Made by a program: the position numbers and the translations under genes. This document shows positions 56,715 through 64,000 of a stretch of 64,000 nucleotides of DNA, piece after piece. Numbering within the stretch: the stretch's first letter is position 1; every line of letters begins with the position of its first letter. The DNA comes from Anaerotignum faecicola. GTDB taxonomy: Bacteria; Bacillota; Clostridia; Lachnospirales; Anaerotignaceae. Where the stretch lies: positions 463,895-527,894 of the forward strand of contig JANFXS010000001.1 of assembly GCA_024460105.1 (NCBI GenBank), written 5' to 3'. The notes under the pieces were generated by a model, which was given only the letters and a program-made list of their open reading frames with translations, was not told the origin of the DNA and did not search any database.

Positions 56715-56844
56715 AATTTGTTTCCTCCCAACAAACATTAATATTTTACCGGTTACTTAAATATGTTACACCCCCGGATATAATAATTCAAGTAAAATCG
56801 TCAAATATTATTTTTTAATTCAAAAAAACGCCAAAAACCGGCTT

Positions 56845-58209
56845 TTATTTCTTTGTCCACCCCTCAATATTCTGCTGGCGCGAGCGCGCTACGGCAAGGC
56901 TTCCTTCCGGCACATCCTTTGTAACGGTTGAACCTGCCGCCACATAAGAACCTTCTTTTAACGTAACCGGCGCTACGAGATTGGCATTGCAGCCTATAAA
57001 CACATTGTCTTCGATAACCGTCCTGAATTTCTTTTTTCCGTCGTAATTAACCGTTACCGTGCCGCAGCCGAAATTGATATTTTTTCCAACGTCGCTGTCG
57101 CCGACATATGTCAAATGCGAAATCTTTGTACCGTCGCCTATTACGGAGTTTTTAACTTCCACAAAATCCCCGACCTTTATATTATCTCCGATTTTTGAAT
57201 TCGGCCTGATATACGCGTACGGCCCCACTTTCGTTCCGTTTCCGACATAACTGTCCAAAGCCGTTGAAAACTGCACGGACGTGCCGTTTCCCACAACCAT
57301 ATTTGTCAGGCGGCTGTACGGCCCTATTTCACAGTTTTCGCCTATTTCCGTACTTCCTTCGAGTATTGTTCCCGGATGAATTATCGTGTCGCGGCCTATT
57401 TTCACAAAGTCGCCTATATATGTTTGGGAAGGATCCGTTATAGTCACCCCGTTTTCCATATGGAATACATTTATCCTGTTTTTAAGCGCCGCTTCAACTT
57501 CGCTTAATTGTACGCGGCTGTTAACGCCCATAAATTCGGAAACGTCATCCGTTTCCATTGCGTTTACCCCATAGCCTTTTTCAAGTATAACCGCAAGGGT
57601 ATCCGGCAGATAATATTCCTTCTGCGCGTTGTCGTTTTTAATAAGCGAAAGGGCTTCTTTAAGACGCTTGCCGTTAAAACAGTAAACTCCCGTATTTATT
57701 TCGTTTACATTCCTTTCGTCGCCCACAGCGTCCTTGTCTTCCACATTTTTAACGAAATTTCCATTCCTGTCCCTTATAATGCGCCCATAACCCGCGCTGT
57801 TCTCAACATGCGCCGAGATAATGGAAGCGCCGTTTCCTTCTTTTTTATGGAAATCGTACAAATCTGCAAGCGTTTCTGCCTTTATAAGCGGAGTGTCCCC
57901 GTAAAGTATAAAAACATCGTTTTTGTCGCCTATAAAATCAACCGCCTGTTTCACCGCATGCCCGGTTCCCTGCCGGCTTTCCTGGAGATAAAATTTAACG
58001 TCCGGTTCTTCGCCGCTTACAGCTTCAATAACCTGTTCGCTGCCATGGCCCGCAACCACTGCTATGCTTTCGGCCCCCGCTTTCCGAGCCGCGTCTATAA
58101 CCCGCATAACCATTGGCCTGCCCATAACTTTATGCAAAACCTTCGGAATATTTGATTTCATCCTCTTGCCTTCGCCTGCCGCAAGTATAACGGCTTTTAA
58201 ATTTTCCAT
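56845..58209 (-). CDS. glmU: Bifunctional UDP-GlcNAc pyrophosphorylase / GlcN-1-P acetyltransferase
   Basis: A 454-aa enzyme making UDP-GlcNAc for peptidoglycan. The N-terminal uridylyltransferase has LAAGEGKRMKSNIPKVLHKV and YGDTPLI. The C-terminal acetyltransferase is a left-handed beta-helix with SYVGNGTKVGPYAYIRPNSK, then FVEVKNSVIGDGTKISHLTYVG and NVFIGCN. Length and motifs are standard. RBS AAAGGAG precedes the ATG. It is the first gene of a glmU-prs transcript. Confidence 0.97.
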   Translation of the reverse strand: MENLKAVILAAGEGKRMKSNIPKVLHKVMGRPMVMRVIDAARKAGAESIAVVAGHGSEQVIEAVSGEEPDVKFYLQESRQGTGHAVKQAVDFIGDKNDVFILYGDTPLIKAETLADLYDFHKKEGNGASIISAHVENSAGYGRIIRDRNGNFVKNVEDKDAVGDERNVNEINTGVYCFNGKRLKEALSLIKNDNAQKEYYLPDTLAVILEKGYGVNAMETDDVSEFMGVNSRVQLSEVEAALKNRINVFHMENGVTITDPSQTYIGDFVKIGRDTIIHPGTILEGSTEIGENCEIGPYSRLTNMVVGNGTSVQFSTALDSYVGNGTKVGPYAYIRPNSKIGDNIKVGDFVEVKNSVIGDGTKISHLTYVGDSDVGKNINFGCGTVTVNYDGKKKFRTVIEDNVFIGCNANLVAPVTLKEGSYVAAGSTVTKDVPEGSLAVARSRQQNIEGWTKK

Positions 58210-58260
58210 ATTATTCTCCTTTTTGATGTGATTTTATATATATTACCACCGTTGCTATAT

Positions 58261-58289
58261 ATTTTCTCACTAAAATTTTATTTTTTCAA
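58261..58289 (-). promoter_or_regulatory. Candidate promoter of glmU
   Basis: TTGAAA (minus strand, 58284-58289), a 17-nt spacer and GAAAAT (58261-58266), about 50 nt before the glmU ATG. Confidence 0.45.
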
Positions 58290-58423
58290 CATAAAAATAA
58301 AATATGGGAAAATATTATAAATATGCCGTTGACTTATATCTTCCGAACTGGATGCAAAATGCCGCCGCGTTCGGGCTTGACAGCTTCTTAATATGATTTT
58401 AATAAAAATTTAATAAAAATCTG

Positions 58424-58452
58424 TTTACCTTTTGTAAAAAAGGATATAAAAT
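58424..58452 (+). promoter_or_regulatory. Promoter of the macro-domain gene
   Basis: TTTACC, a 17-nt spacer and TAAAAT (58447-58452), 24 nt before the ATG. Confidence 0.5.
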
Positions 58453-58476
58453 ATACTCATGAAGGGAGATGGTGGA

Positions 58477-58992
58477 ATGAACAGATTAACCATTGCAAAA
58501 GGTGACATCGTAAAAATGAAAACGGATGCCATTGTTAATGCGGCTAACACATCCCTTTTAGGCGGCGGTGGCGTTGACGGGGCCATACATAAGGCCGCAG
58601 GGAAAGAACTACTGGAAGAATGTATTGCTCTCAACGGCTGCCCTACAGGCAACGCCAAAATAACAAAGGGCTATAAGCTGAATGCAAAGTACGTTATCCA
58701 CACTCCGGGCCCTATATGGCGCGGCGGCGGCAAAGGCGAAGCGGAACTGCTTGCGGACTGCTATAAAAATTCATTCCGTGTAGCTAAGGAAAACGGCGTC
58801 AAAAGCATAGCTTTTCCGTCTATAAGTACGGGCGTTTACCGTTTTCCCGTTGAAAAAGCGGCCGAAATAGCCGTCAGGGAAATTCTCGCATTCCTGAACA
58901 ATAACCCCGACTTTGAAAAAGTTGTTGTAGTGTGCTACACTGACGACGTTCTTAAAGCTTATAAAAACGTACTGAAAAAAACAGGCGTTTAA
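58477..58992 (+). CDS. Macro-domain protein (O-acetyl-ADP-ribose deacetylase type)
   Basis: A 171-aa single macro domain. Ligand-binding motifs are [23 protein letters not shown] (about residues 21-43) and [12 protein letters not shown] (about 110-122). This MacroD/YmdB-like class removes ADP-ribose from proteins or hydrolyses O-acetyl-ADP-ribose made by sirtuins. The Asn, Asp and Gly loops expected for MacroD activity are present. The ATG at 58477 is preceded by GGTGGA and the GGGAGAT a little further upstream. It is divergent from glmU; no sirtuin or ADP-ribosyltransferase is nearby. Confidence 0.9.
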   Translation: MNRLTIAKGDIVKMKTDAIVNAANTSLLGGGGVDGAIHKAAGKELLEECIALNGCPTGNAKITKGYKLNAKYVIHTPGPIWRGGGKGEAELLADCYKNSFRVAKENGVKSIAFPSISTGVYRFPVEKAAEIAVREILAFLNNNPDFEKVVVVCYTDDVLKAYKNVLKKTGV

Positions 58993-59106
58993 AAATACAA
59001 GGCATAAGTTGCATAAAGCTTATGTCTTTATTTTCTTTATGTAATGTTATTGAGTATATTTTTTACTGTTTTAAATAAGTCGTAACCTGCTGCAAACACA
59101 TGTGCC

Positions 59107-59184
59107 TGTGGATAATTTCAAATATTATCCACACCAAAAACCCTAATTTTTAAGTTATGCACAAAGTTATCCACTTTGTCCACA
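59107..59184. promoter_or_regulatory. DnaA-box cluster upstream of hpf
   Basis: Five DnaA-box-like 9-mers in 78 bp: TGTGGATAA (59107-59115), TTATCCACA (59125-59133), TTATGCACA (59155-59163), TTATCCACT (59167-59175) and TTGTCCACA (59176-59184). The first three fit TTATNCACA exactly, and the rest have one mismatch. AT-rich DNA follows. No dnaA, dnaN or recF gene is near, so a regulatory or titration site is more likely than an origin. Confidence 0.55.
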
Positions 59185-59301
59185 AATATTATGTTATTTA
59201 ACATGTTAACACAATTTGCCTCATCCGCCCTTTTGCAGTTAAATTATGTAAACTTATAATCCTGCTTTATGTAAAATTTTCAAAAATAAATATATTTTTA
59301 A

Positions 59302-59330
59302 GAAGGATTTTTACTGTTTTTGAAGAATAA
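59302..59330 (+). promoter_or_regulatory. Sigma-H-type promoter of hpf
   Basis: GAAGGATTT (59302-59310), 11-nt spacer and GAAGAATAA (59322-59330). Both boxes fit the Bacillus sigma-H consensus (RnAGGAwWW and RnnGAATww) completely. The hpf homologue yvyD of B. subtilis is known to have sigma-H and sigma-B control, which supports the reading. Confidence 0.65.
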
Positions 59331-59352
59331 TAAATATATACCAAAAAGGCAG

Positions 59353-59400
59353 AAACCTCAAAAGAGGTTTAAATATACATGTAAGCCGCTTCCGGCTTAC
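59353..59400 (+). promoter_or_regulatory. Two leader hairpins in front of the hpf ribosome site
   Basis: AAACCTC-aaaa-GAGGTTT (59353-59370) and GTAAGCCG-CTTC-CGGCTTAC (59381-59400, perfect 8-bp stem, CTTC tetraloop). The second ends at the first base before CGGAGGG. It has no T run, so it is not a terminator; it may set mRNA stability or translation. Confidence 0.5.
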
Positions 59401-59417
59401 CGGAGGGAGTTGTTTTT

Positions 59418-59963
59418 ATGATTTATAACATCAAAGGAAAAAATTTGACATTAGGCGACAGGACTAAAGAAAAAGTAGAGGACAAGCTCAGCCGCGTAAA
59501 CAAACTGTTCCCTGAGGACGCTCAGGCTACGGTTAAAATAAGTTCCGAAAAGCTTGACTATACAGTTGAAGTGACAATCCCTTTAGCAAGAAGGCTTGTA
59601 AGGGCCGAATCTACACAGCAGGATATGATGGCCGCGGTAGACAAAGCAGTTGACATTATAGAAAGCCAAATTGTAAGGCATAAAGGGCGTATGAGAAACA
59701 AAGTGCGCCAGAACGCCGCCTTCAAGGCCGAATATGAATCTATCCCTATTAGGGAAGAGGACTTGGCACAGGAAGAAGACGGAATTGTTATTGAAAAAAG
59801 CAAACGCTTTGAACTAAGGCCTATGGACGCCGAAGAAGCTGTTATGCAGATGGAACTACTCGGTCACGGCTTCTTTGTTTTCCTTGACGCTTCAAGCGAT
59901 ACGATTAATGTTGTTTACAAAAGGAAAAACGGCACTTACGGCATAATCGAGCCTGAAAAATAA
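59418..59963 (+). CDS. hpf: Long-form ribosome hibernation promoting factor
   Basis: A 181-aa protein. The N-terminal S30AE domain (about 1-95) binds between ribosomal subunits: YNIKGKNLTLGDRTKEKVED, DYTVEVTIPLARRLVRAEST and MMAAVDKAVDIIESQIVRHK. A short acidic linker leads to the C-terminal dimerisation domain (about 122-181: FELRPMDAEEAVMQMELLGH, then DTINVVYKRKNGTYGIIEP). Long HPF pairs two 70S ribosomes into 100S dimers in stationary phase. GGAGGGA lies about 9 nt before the ATG. Regulation: sigma-H-like promoter and hairpin leader upstream. Confidence 0.97.
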   Translation: MIYNIKGKNLTLGDRTKEKVEDKLSRVNKLFPEDAQATVKISSEKLDYTVEVTIPLARRLVRAESTQQDMMAAVDKAVDIIESQIVRHKGRMRNKVRQNAAFKAEYESIPIREEDLAQEEDGIVIEKSKRFELRPMDAEEAVMQMELLGHGFFVFLDASSDTINVVYKRKNGTYGIIEPEK

Positions 59964-59985
59964 TAAACAGTTTAATAAACAATAT

Positions 59986-60017
59986 AAATCCCGGCAATTA
60001 TGTTGCCGGGATTTTTT
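59986..60017 (+). terminator. Terminator of hpf
   Basis: AAATCCCGGCAA / TTGCCGGGATTTTTT perfect stem with a 5-nt loop and T6 tail, 22 nt after the stop. Confidence 0.92.
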
Positions 60018-60293
60018 ACGATTCTTGCGCCGCGCTTTTTCCTGTTGGATATTTCATAATATCATACGTCAAAACTTTCATATATGATATGCGGATATAC
60101 TCCGTCCATTTATCAACGACGTTTTAAAACCGCCGTAAAAATATGTATATTCCGCTTTCGCACTCATAGTTTACAATTAATCCGCTCAATTAAAATCCCC
60201 ATAACATTCCACCTATATTATAGCCAATTAATCCGAACGCACAAAATTTATTTGACATGACATTTATTTTTGCTTTGCCTTATGAACATGAAT
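60018..60293. other. Intergenic region between hpf and a convergent membrane protein
   Basis: About 275 bp, AT-rich, with nothing recognised. Confidence 0.4.
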
Positions 60294-60743
60294 TTAAAAA
60301 TGCCTGTTTTTTCGATACTCCAAAAAGCTATAAACAGCCCCGCAAATAATTAAAATCAAAATAATTCCCCAATATATCCTTGTGCCTTGCATCGAAAACA
60401 GATTAAGCGCCAAACCTGCCGCTCCCCACGCAAAAGCCAAAACCGACAATAACCCACATTCAGCCAAACGGGCCGCCCCCTTGCTCATAGCCAAATCTCC
60501 GATTATAAAAATTCCTAAAAAACAAGCGGCCACCAATCCGTTTAAAGCGCATTGCAAATTCTTCCGCACTGCATAGTCCGCCCATTCGGAAACGCTGTAA
60601 ATTTCGGAGGCGGAAATATTTTTGTACTCACGGAAATTCAGCCAAAGGCATATAAGTTGTAAAACTGCCGCCGCCAATATAACCCATTTATGCCACGGAC
60701 GTTTCCAATACATAAACTTCCTGCTTTTCGCATTATCCCGCAT
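60294..60743 (-). CDS. Hypothetical four-helix membrane protein (149 aa)
   Basis: No family recognised. Four likely membrane segments: about 19-37 (WVILAAAVLQLICLWLNF), 64-84 (ALNGLVAACFLGIFIIGDLA), 91-112 (LAECGLLSVLAFAWGAAGLAL) and 121-141 (RIYWGIILILIICGAVYSFL). The N-terminus is strongly basic and both termini are probably cytoplasmic. GGGAGG lies 8 nt before the ATG. It stands alone between hpf and the galactose genes. Confidence 0.7.
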   Translation of the reverse strand: MRDNAKSRKFMYWKRPWHKWVILAAAVLQLICLWLNFREYKNISASEIYSVSEWADYAVRKNLQCALNGLVAACFLGIFIIGDLAMSKGAARLAECGLLSVLAFAWGAAGLALNLFSMQGTRIYWGIILILIICGAVYSFLEYRKNRHF

Positions 60744-60894
60744 TTGGTTCCTCCCCCATTCCTATTTACCGAACTCTTTCCTACATCCCGTATAATCAAA
60801 TATTATTTCAACATGAATCGGCAAACAACATAAAACACCCAAAATTCACCCAACCTCTGCATCATCAATGCCTTTTTCTGAAACTGATATAAAG

Positions 60895-61045
60895 AAAAAG
60901 ACGGTTAATACGCCTATTGAACATATTATTTCCGCCTTTTGTATGCTTTTATTTTAAACCGGTATTAAGCAAAAAGGCAGACAATACGCACATCAAACAT
61001 ATTATCCCCGCCTTTTGCATACTTTTATTGCAAACAGTTATAAAT
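60895..61045 (-). repeat. Tandem 76-bp duplication carrying two terminators downstream of galM
   Basis: Unit 1 (60895-60970) and unit 2 (60971-61045) are about 75% identical by eye, sharing ACATATTAT and CCGCCTTTTG. On the minus strand each forms a hairpin, AAAAGGCGG with CCGTCTTTTT or AAAAGGCG with TGCCTTTTT, ending in T5. The second unit ends exactly at the galM stop. It is probably a duplicated terminator. Confidence 0.6.
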
Positions 61046-62092
61046 TTATTCTTCCGTAAATTTATACACAGTTTTCTGCCTGTAAATATCGCCTTTTTTA
61101 AGGGCCGGGCTTGGAAAATTCGGACAGTTAACAGCATTCGGAAACCCCTGCGTTTCCAATGCAAACCCGCTTCGCCTGGAATAAACCGCGCCGTTTTTGC
61201 CCAAGACATTACCATCGAGAAAATTCCCGCTGTAAAACTGTATCCCCGGCTGAGTTGTTATAACTTCCATTTTAATGCGTGTTTTCGGCGAGTACACTTC
61301 GGCCGCTTTCTCAAAACCGCCTTTTTCAGACTTTTTCAACGCCCAGTTATGGTCGTAACCGGAACCGTATTTAATTTGAACGTATCCGTCGTCAATTCCC
61401 TCTCCTATTTCCCTTGCTTCAAGAAAATCCATAGGAGTGCCTTTTACCGGAAGTATACGTCCTGTGGCAAGGGTATTGCCGTCGATTTCCGTAAAGCTTT
61501 CGGCATATATTTTCATTATATGCCCGCTGATATCGCCGTCGCCGTGGCCGTTTAAGTTAAAATATGGGTGGTTTGAGATATTTACCACCGTATCACTGTC
61601 GCAAACGGCTTCCGTTTCTATTATGAGGCTCCCGTTAGAAACGCTGTATTTTACAGAAACATTCAAATTCCCCGGGTATCCCTCTTCGCCGTCGGGGCTG
61701 AAATACCTGAGCGTCACTGCATTATCTTCCCGCTCCGCCTCCCAAACCTTTTTGTCAAATCCCTCTTTCCCGCCATGGAGATGGTTTGGACCGTTGTTTA
61801 CAAAAAGGCTGTATTCGCGGCCGTTAAGGCAAAATTTTCCCCCTCCTATCCTGTTTGCATACCTTCCGAGTATTGCGCCGTAATATTTATCCTGCTTTAT
61901 ATAGCCTTCTATATCGTCATTCCCCAAAGCCACGTCTACGCTTCCGCCGCTAACGGGAACGGCGATACTCCTTACCGCTCCGCCGTATGTTATTAATTCA
62001 ACGGAAAAACCGTTCTTATCGGTAAGCCTGTACAAATCTACCGCCTTTCCATCAGGCGTTGTTCCAAATGGTTTTTTTATTATCTCAGCCAT
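61046..62092 (-). CDS. galM: Galactose mutarotase (aldose 1-epimerase)
   Basis: A 348-aa cytoplasmic enzyme that interconverts the alpha and beta anomers of galactose or glucose. Typical motifs are LGRYANRIGGGKFCLNGREY (conserved Asn and Arg), NHPYFNLNGHG (catalytic His) and ALETQGFPNAVN (catalytic Glu). RBS GGAGGG precedes the ATG. It follows glucokinase by 35 bp, and the order galT-glk-galM is that of a Leloir-type galactose operon. Two tandem terminators lie just after it. Confidence 0.95.
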   Translation of the reverse strand: MAEIIKKPFGTTPDGKAVDLYRLTDKNGFSVELITYGGAVRSIAVPVSGGSVDVALGNDDIEGYIKQDKYYGAILGRYANRIGGGKFCLNGREYSLFVNNGPNHLHGGKEGFDKKVWEAEREDNAVTLRYFSPDGEEGYPGNLNVSVKYSVSNGSLIIETEAVCDSDTVVNISNHPYFNLNGHGDGDISGHIMKIYAESFTEIDGNTLATGRILPVKGTPMDFLEAREIGEGIDDGYVQIKYGSGYDHNWALKKSEKGGFEKAAEVYSPKTRIKMEVITTQPGIQFYSGNFLDGNVLGKNGAVYSRRSGFALETQGFPNAVNCPNFPSPALKKGDIYRQKTVYKFTEE

Positions 62093-62127
62093 ATTCCCTC
62101 CATTTGTCAGTCTTTCGTATATAAAAA

Positions 62128-63054
62128 TTAAAGCAGAAGGCCGGCCGCGCCGTATATGCCCGCATCATTGCCCAGCGACGCTATTTTAAATTTGGCGTTC
62201 CTGACCGCATGGAATGAATATTCCTTATAGTATTTTTCTATAAATCCGAGTATAAAATCTCCCGCTTTCGACACGCCCCCGCCTATTATATAAACTTCCG
62301 GATCGCATATTTCACCGGCATGGCTTAAACCCAGGCCGAGCGCATATCCCATCTTTTCCATAACAAGCAGGCAAAGCTCATCGCCTTTTTTTGCGCCGTC
62401 CACTATAGCTTTAGCGTTAACGTCGTTCAGCGACGTTTCCATGCCGCTTTCAATAAGTTTCCTTGCCTGAGCGGCCATTCCCGTTGCCGAGGCATATTGT
62501 TCAAGACAGCCGTGTTTTCCGCATGTGCATTGTGATTTTTCATTTATATCTACAGTTATATGCCCTATTTCACCGGCGCTGCCGTTTTCGCCCACTATAA
62601 GGCGGCCGTCGCATACAATGCCTCCGCCTACTCCCGTGCCTAAAGTTATAAAAACAATGTTCTTAAAACCCATGCCGCTGCCCTTCCACATTTCTCCGAG
62701 AGCCGCGACATTTGCATCGTTGCTCGCCATAACCTTCATGCCTGTAAGCTCAGCCATACAGTCCGCTATGGAAAAAACTCCCCAACCGAGATTTACGCAT
62801 CTGTGCACTATGCCGTTTTTATCGACAGGCCCCGGAACGCCCACTCCGACTCCGATAAACCGCTCCTTATCGATACCCTTTTGGTTCATTTTATTTTTAA
62901 GGCTTCCGGCTATGTCGGGAAGTATGTTGTTTCCGTCACGGCTTTTGTCAGTTGGAATCTGCCATTTGTCCAAAAGCGTGCCGTCCGTTGTAAACATCCC
63001 AGCCTTAATGCTTGTCCCGCCTACGTCAACGCCGAATATATACTCTTTTTCCAT
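62128..63054 (-). CDS. glcK: ROK-family glucokinase
   Basis: A 308-aa sugar kinase phosphorylating glucose with ATP. The phosphate-binding motif is VDVGGTSIKAGMF at the N-terminus and GTGVGGGI in mid-protein. The zinc-binding ROK motif CTCGKHGCLEQYAS (about 188-201) and the catalytic Asp in SNDANVAALGE are present. ROK kinases of this length without a helix-turn-helix are enzymes, not regulators. I start at 63054, with GAGG about 10 nt upstream and only 5 nt after the galT stop. The longer frame overlaps galT and is unlikely. Confidence 0.93.
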   Translation of the reverse strand: MEKEYIFGVDVGGTSIKAGMFTTDGTLLDKWQIPTDKSRDGNNILPDIAGSLKNKMNQKGIDKERFIGVGVGVPGPVDKNGIVHRCVNLGWGVFSIADCMAELTGMKVMASNDANVAALGEMWKGSGMGFKNIVFITLGTGVGGGIVCDGRLIVGENGSAGEIGHITVDINEKSQCTCGKHGCLEQYASATGMAAQARKLIESGMETSLNDVNAKAIVDGAKKGDELCLLVMEKMGYALGLGLSHAGEICDPEVYIIGGGVSKAGDFILGFIEKYYKEYSFHAVRNAKFKIASLGNDAGIYGAAGLLL

Positions 63055-63059
63055 ATATG

Positions 63060-64000
63060 CTAAACCTCTTCTTCCCCGCCGATGAAGGATATAAAACGCC
63101 AAAACGCGTCCTGTCCTTCACTGTTGTTTTTGAATACGCCGGCGTCCTCAAGCACTTCCATGAAAACTCTGCCTACCTCGTCTTCAACAATGTCCGATAT
63201 GTTTTCTTTTGAAACAGAATCGTATTTTTTGAGAAATTCTTCGGCCCATACGGCATGCTTTGCCGTTTTTTCATTGCTTTTTAAATCGCCGCCTTCAAGG
63301 ATAATCGTTTCCATGGTTTTAAGTTCGTCTTTAAGCCTTGCGGGCAGTACGGCAAGGCCCATAACTTCAATTAAGCCTATATTTTCTTTTTTAATATGGT
63401 GCAGTTTCTCATGCGGGTGATAGTATCCCATAGGATGCTCCGGCGTCGTTATATTGTTCCTCAAAACAAGATCCATTTGAAACCTTTCGCCTTTTCTGCG
63501 GGCTATAGGCGTAATTGTGTTATGGGGCGTTCCGTCCGTTTCCGCAAATACAAACGCCTTCTCATCGGTGTAAGCGCGCCATGCAGTCAGTATTTTATCC
63601 GATACTTCAACAAGCGTTTCATCATCGCCGCATTCAAGGCGTATAACCGACATTGGCCAATTTACTATGCCCGCCTTTACGCCGCCGAACCCTTTAATTT
63701 TGAAGCTCCGCTTTATGCCGGCTTTTTCCATGGCAAACGTATACCTGCCGCCTTGGAAATGGTCATGAGAAAGTATAGACCCGCCTACAATAGGCAAATC
63801 GGCGTTGCTGCCTATAAAATAGTGTGGAAAAAGTTTGATGAAATCAAGCATTTTCCTGAAAGCGTCTTTTTCTATTTTCATCGGAACATGCCTGCTGTTG
63901 AAAACAATGCAGTGCTCATTATAATACACATACGGAGAATATTGGAAAAACCATTTACAGCCGTTTATTTTAATAGGAATAATCCTGTGGTTTTGTCTTG
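63060..64000 (-). CDS. galT: UDP-glucose--hexose-1-phosphate uridylyltransferase (partial, 5' end beyond window)
   Basis: About 313 C-terminal codons of a Firmicutes-type GalT; the frame stays open to the window edge, so the start is outside. Upstream of the apparent start at 63929 the frame reads [18 protein letters not shown], typical of GalT. The motif [19 protein letters not shown] and the N-proximal [13 protein letters not shown] are recognisable. It swaps UMP between UDP-glucose and galactose-1-phosphate, the central step of the Leloir pathway. It is followed by glucokinase and mutarotase; galK and galE are not in view. Confidence 0.95.
   Translation of the reverse strand, partial: RQNHRIIPIKINGCKWFFQYSPYVYYNEHCIVFNSRHVPMKIEKDAFRKMLDFIKLFPHYFIGSNADLPIVGGSILSHDHFQGGRYTFAMEKAGIKRSFKIKGFGGVKAGIVNWPMSVIRLECGDDETLVEVSDKILTAWRAYTDEKAFVFAETDGTPHNTITPIARRKGERFQMDLVLRNNITTPEHPMGYYHPHEKLHHIKKENIGLIEVMGLAVLPARLKDELKTMETIILEGGDLKSNEKTAKHAVWAEEFLKKYDSVSKENISDIVEDEVGRVFMEVLEDAGVFKNNSEGQDAFWRFISFIGGEEEV

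Noticed and set aside
59107-59184. A chromosomal replication origin
   Set aside because: The DnaA boxes are real-looking, but no dnaA, dnaN, gyrB or recF gene is near, and the surrounding gene order does not match known origins.
1-64000. tRNA, rRNA, CRISPR arrays, prophage or insertion sequences
   Set aside because: I looked for TPsiC-like motifs, regularly spaced short repeats, integrases and transposases and saw none.

Overview
Organism: the window looks like a chromosomal segment of an anaerobic, spore-forming-lineage Bacillota (class Clostridia, probably Lachnospirales or a close relative). This rests on SpoVG, a GlgC/GlgD pair, a long-form HPF, a T-box leader, a yjdF-type riboswitch, rubredoxin, a giant 2-hydroxyacyl-CoA dehydratase activase-like protein, strong GGAGG-type ribosome binding sites and moderate GC with AT-rich spacers. 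No respiratory genes, phage genes, CRISPR array, transposase, rRNA or tRNA gene was seen. The family name is an inference.

Layout. 0-6.3 kb: MarR regulator, 3-hydroxyacyl-CoA dehydrogenase, large membrane GGDEF/EAL protein, and an unknown 144-aa protein. 6.3-11.8 kb: structured repeat copy A, spoVG, glycogen genes glgD/glgC, and murC. 12-17 kb: a GH3-type ligase divergent from a RimK-type ATP-grasp ligase, then a GntP permease. 18-23 kb: a polyamine ABC operon (XRE-cupin regulator, potA with an enlarged C-terminus, potB, potC, potD). 23-32 kb: Cof-type HAD phosphatase, nicotinamidase-like hydrolase, ABC-F protein, yjdF with its riboswitch, DUF2148 protein, repeat copy B, cysteine synthase, a compact FNT channel, and repeat copies C and D. 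32-38 kb: pyruvate kinase, rubredoxin, a 50-aa protein, and dnaE. 38-45 kb: EamA and MATE transporters, then an operon of fused TRAP permease, TAXI binding protein and 2-hydroxyacid dehydrogenase behind a complete T-box leader whose specifier reads as Phe. 45-50 kb: the 1435-aa activase/dehydratase-like protein. 50-59 kb: housekeeping run (glmU, prs, D-lactate dehydrogenase, pth, rsmI, prdX-like, Orn/Lys/Arg decarboxylase, unknown membrane protein). 58-64 kb: macro-domain protein, DnaA-box cluster, hpf behind a sigma-H-like promoter, small membrane protein, and galM, glucokinase and galT (cut by the window edge).

How genes work together: sugars enter through the galactose genes and glucokinase, are stored through GlgC/GlgD, and are burned through pyruvate kinase to D-lactate. 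Polyamines are imported by PotABCD under a local XRE-cupin regulator, and may also be made by the decarboxylase. The most novel-looking unit is the T-box(Phe)-controlled TRAP/TAXI/dehydrogenase operon, which suggests uptake and reduction or oxidation of an aromatic 2-oxo or 2-hydroxy acid when charged tRNA-Phe is short. The second is a family of roughly 280-bp, non-coding, multi-branched inverted-repeat elements (two full and two deleted copies). The arms of the two full copies keep their pairing although their sequence differs.
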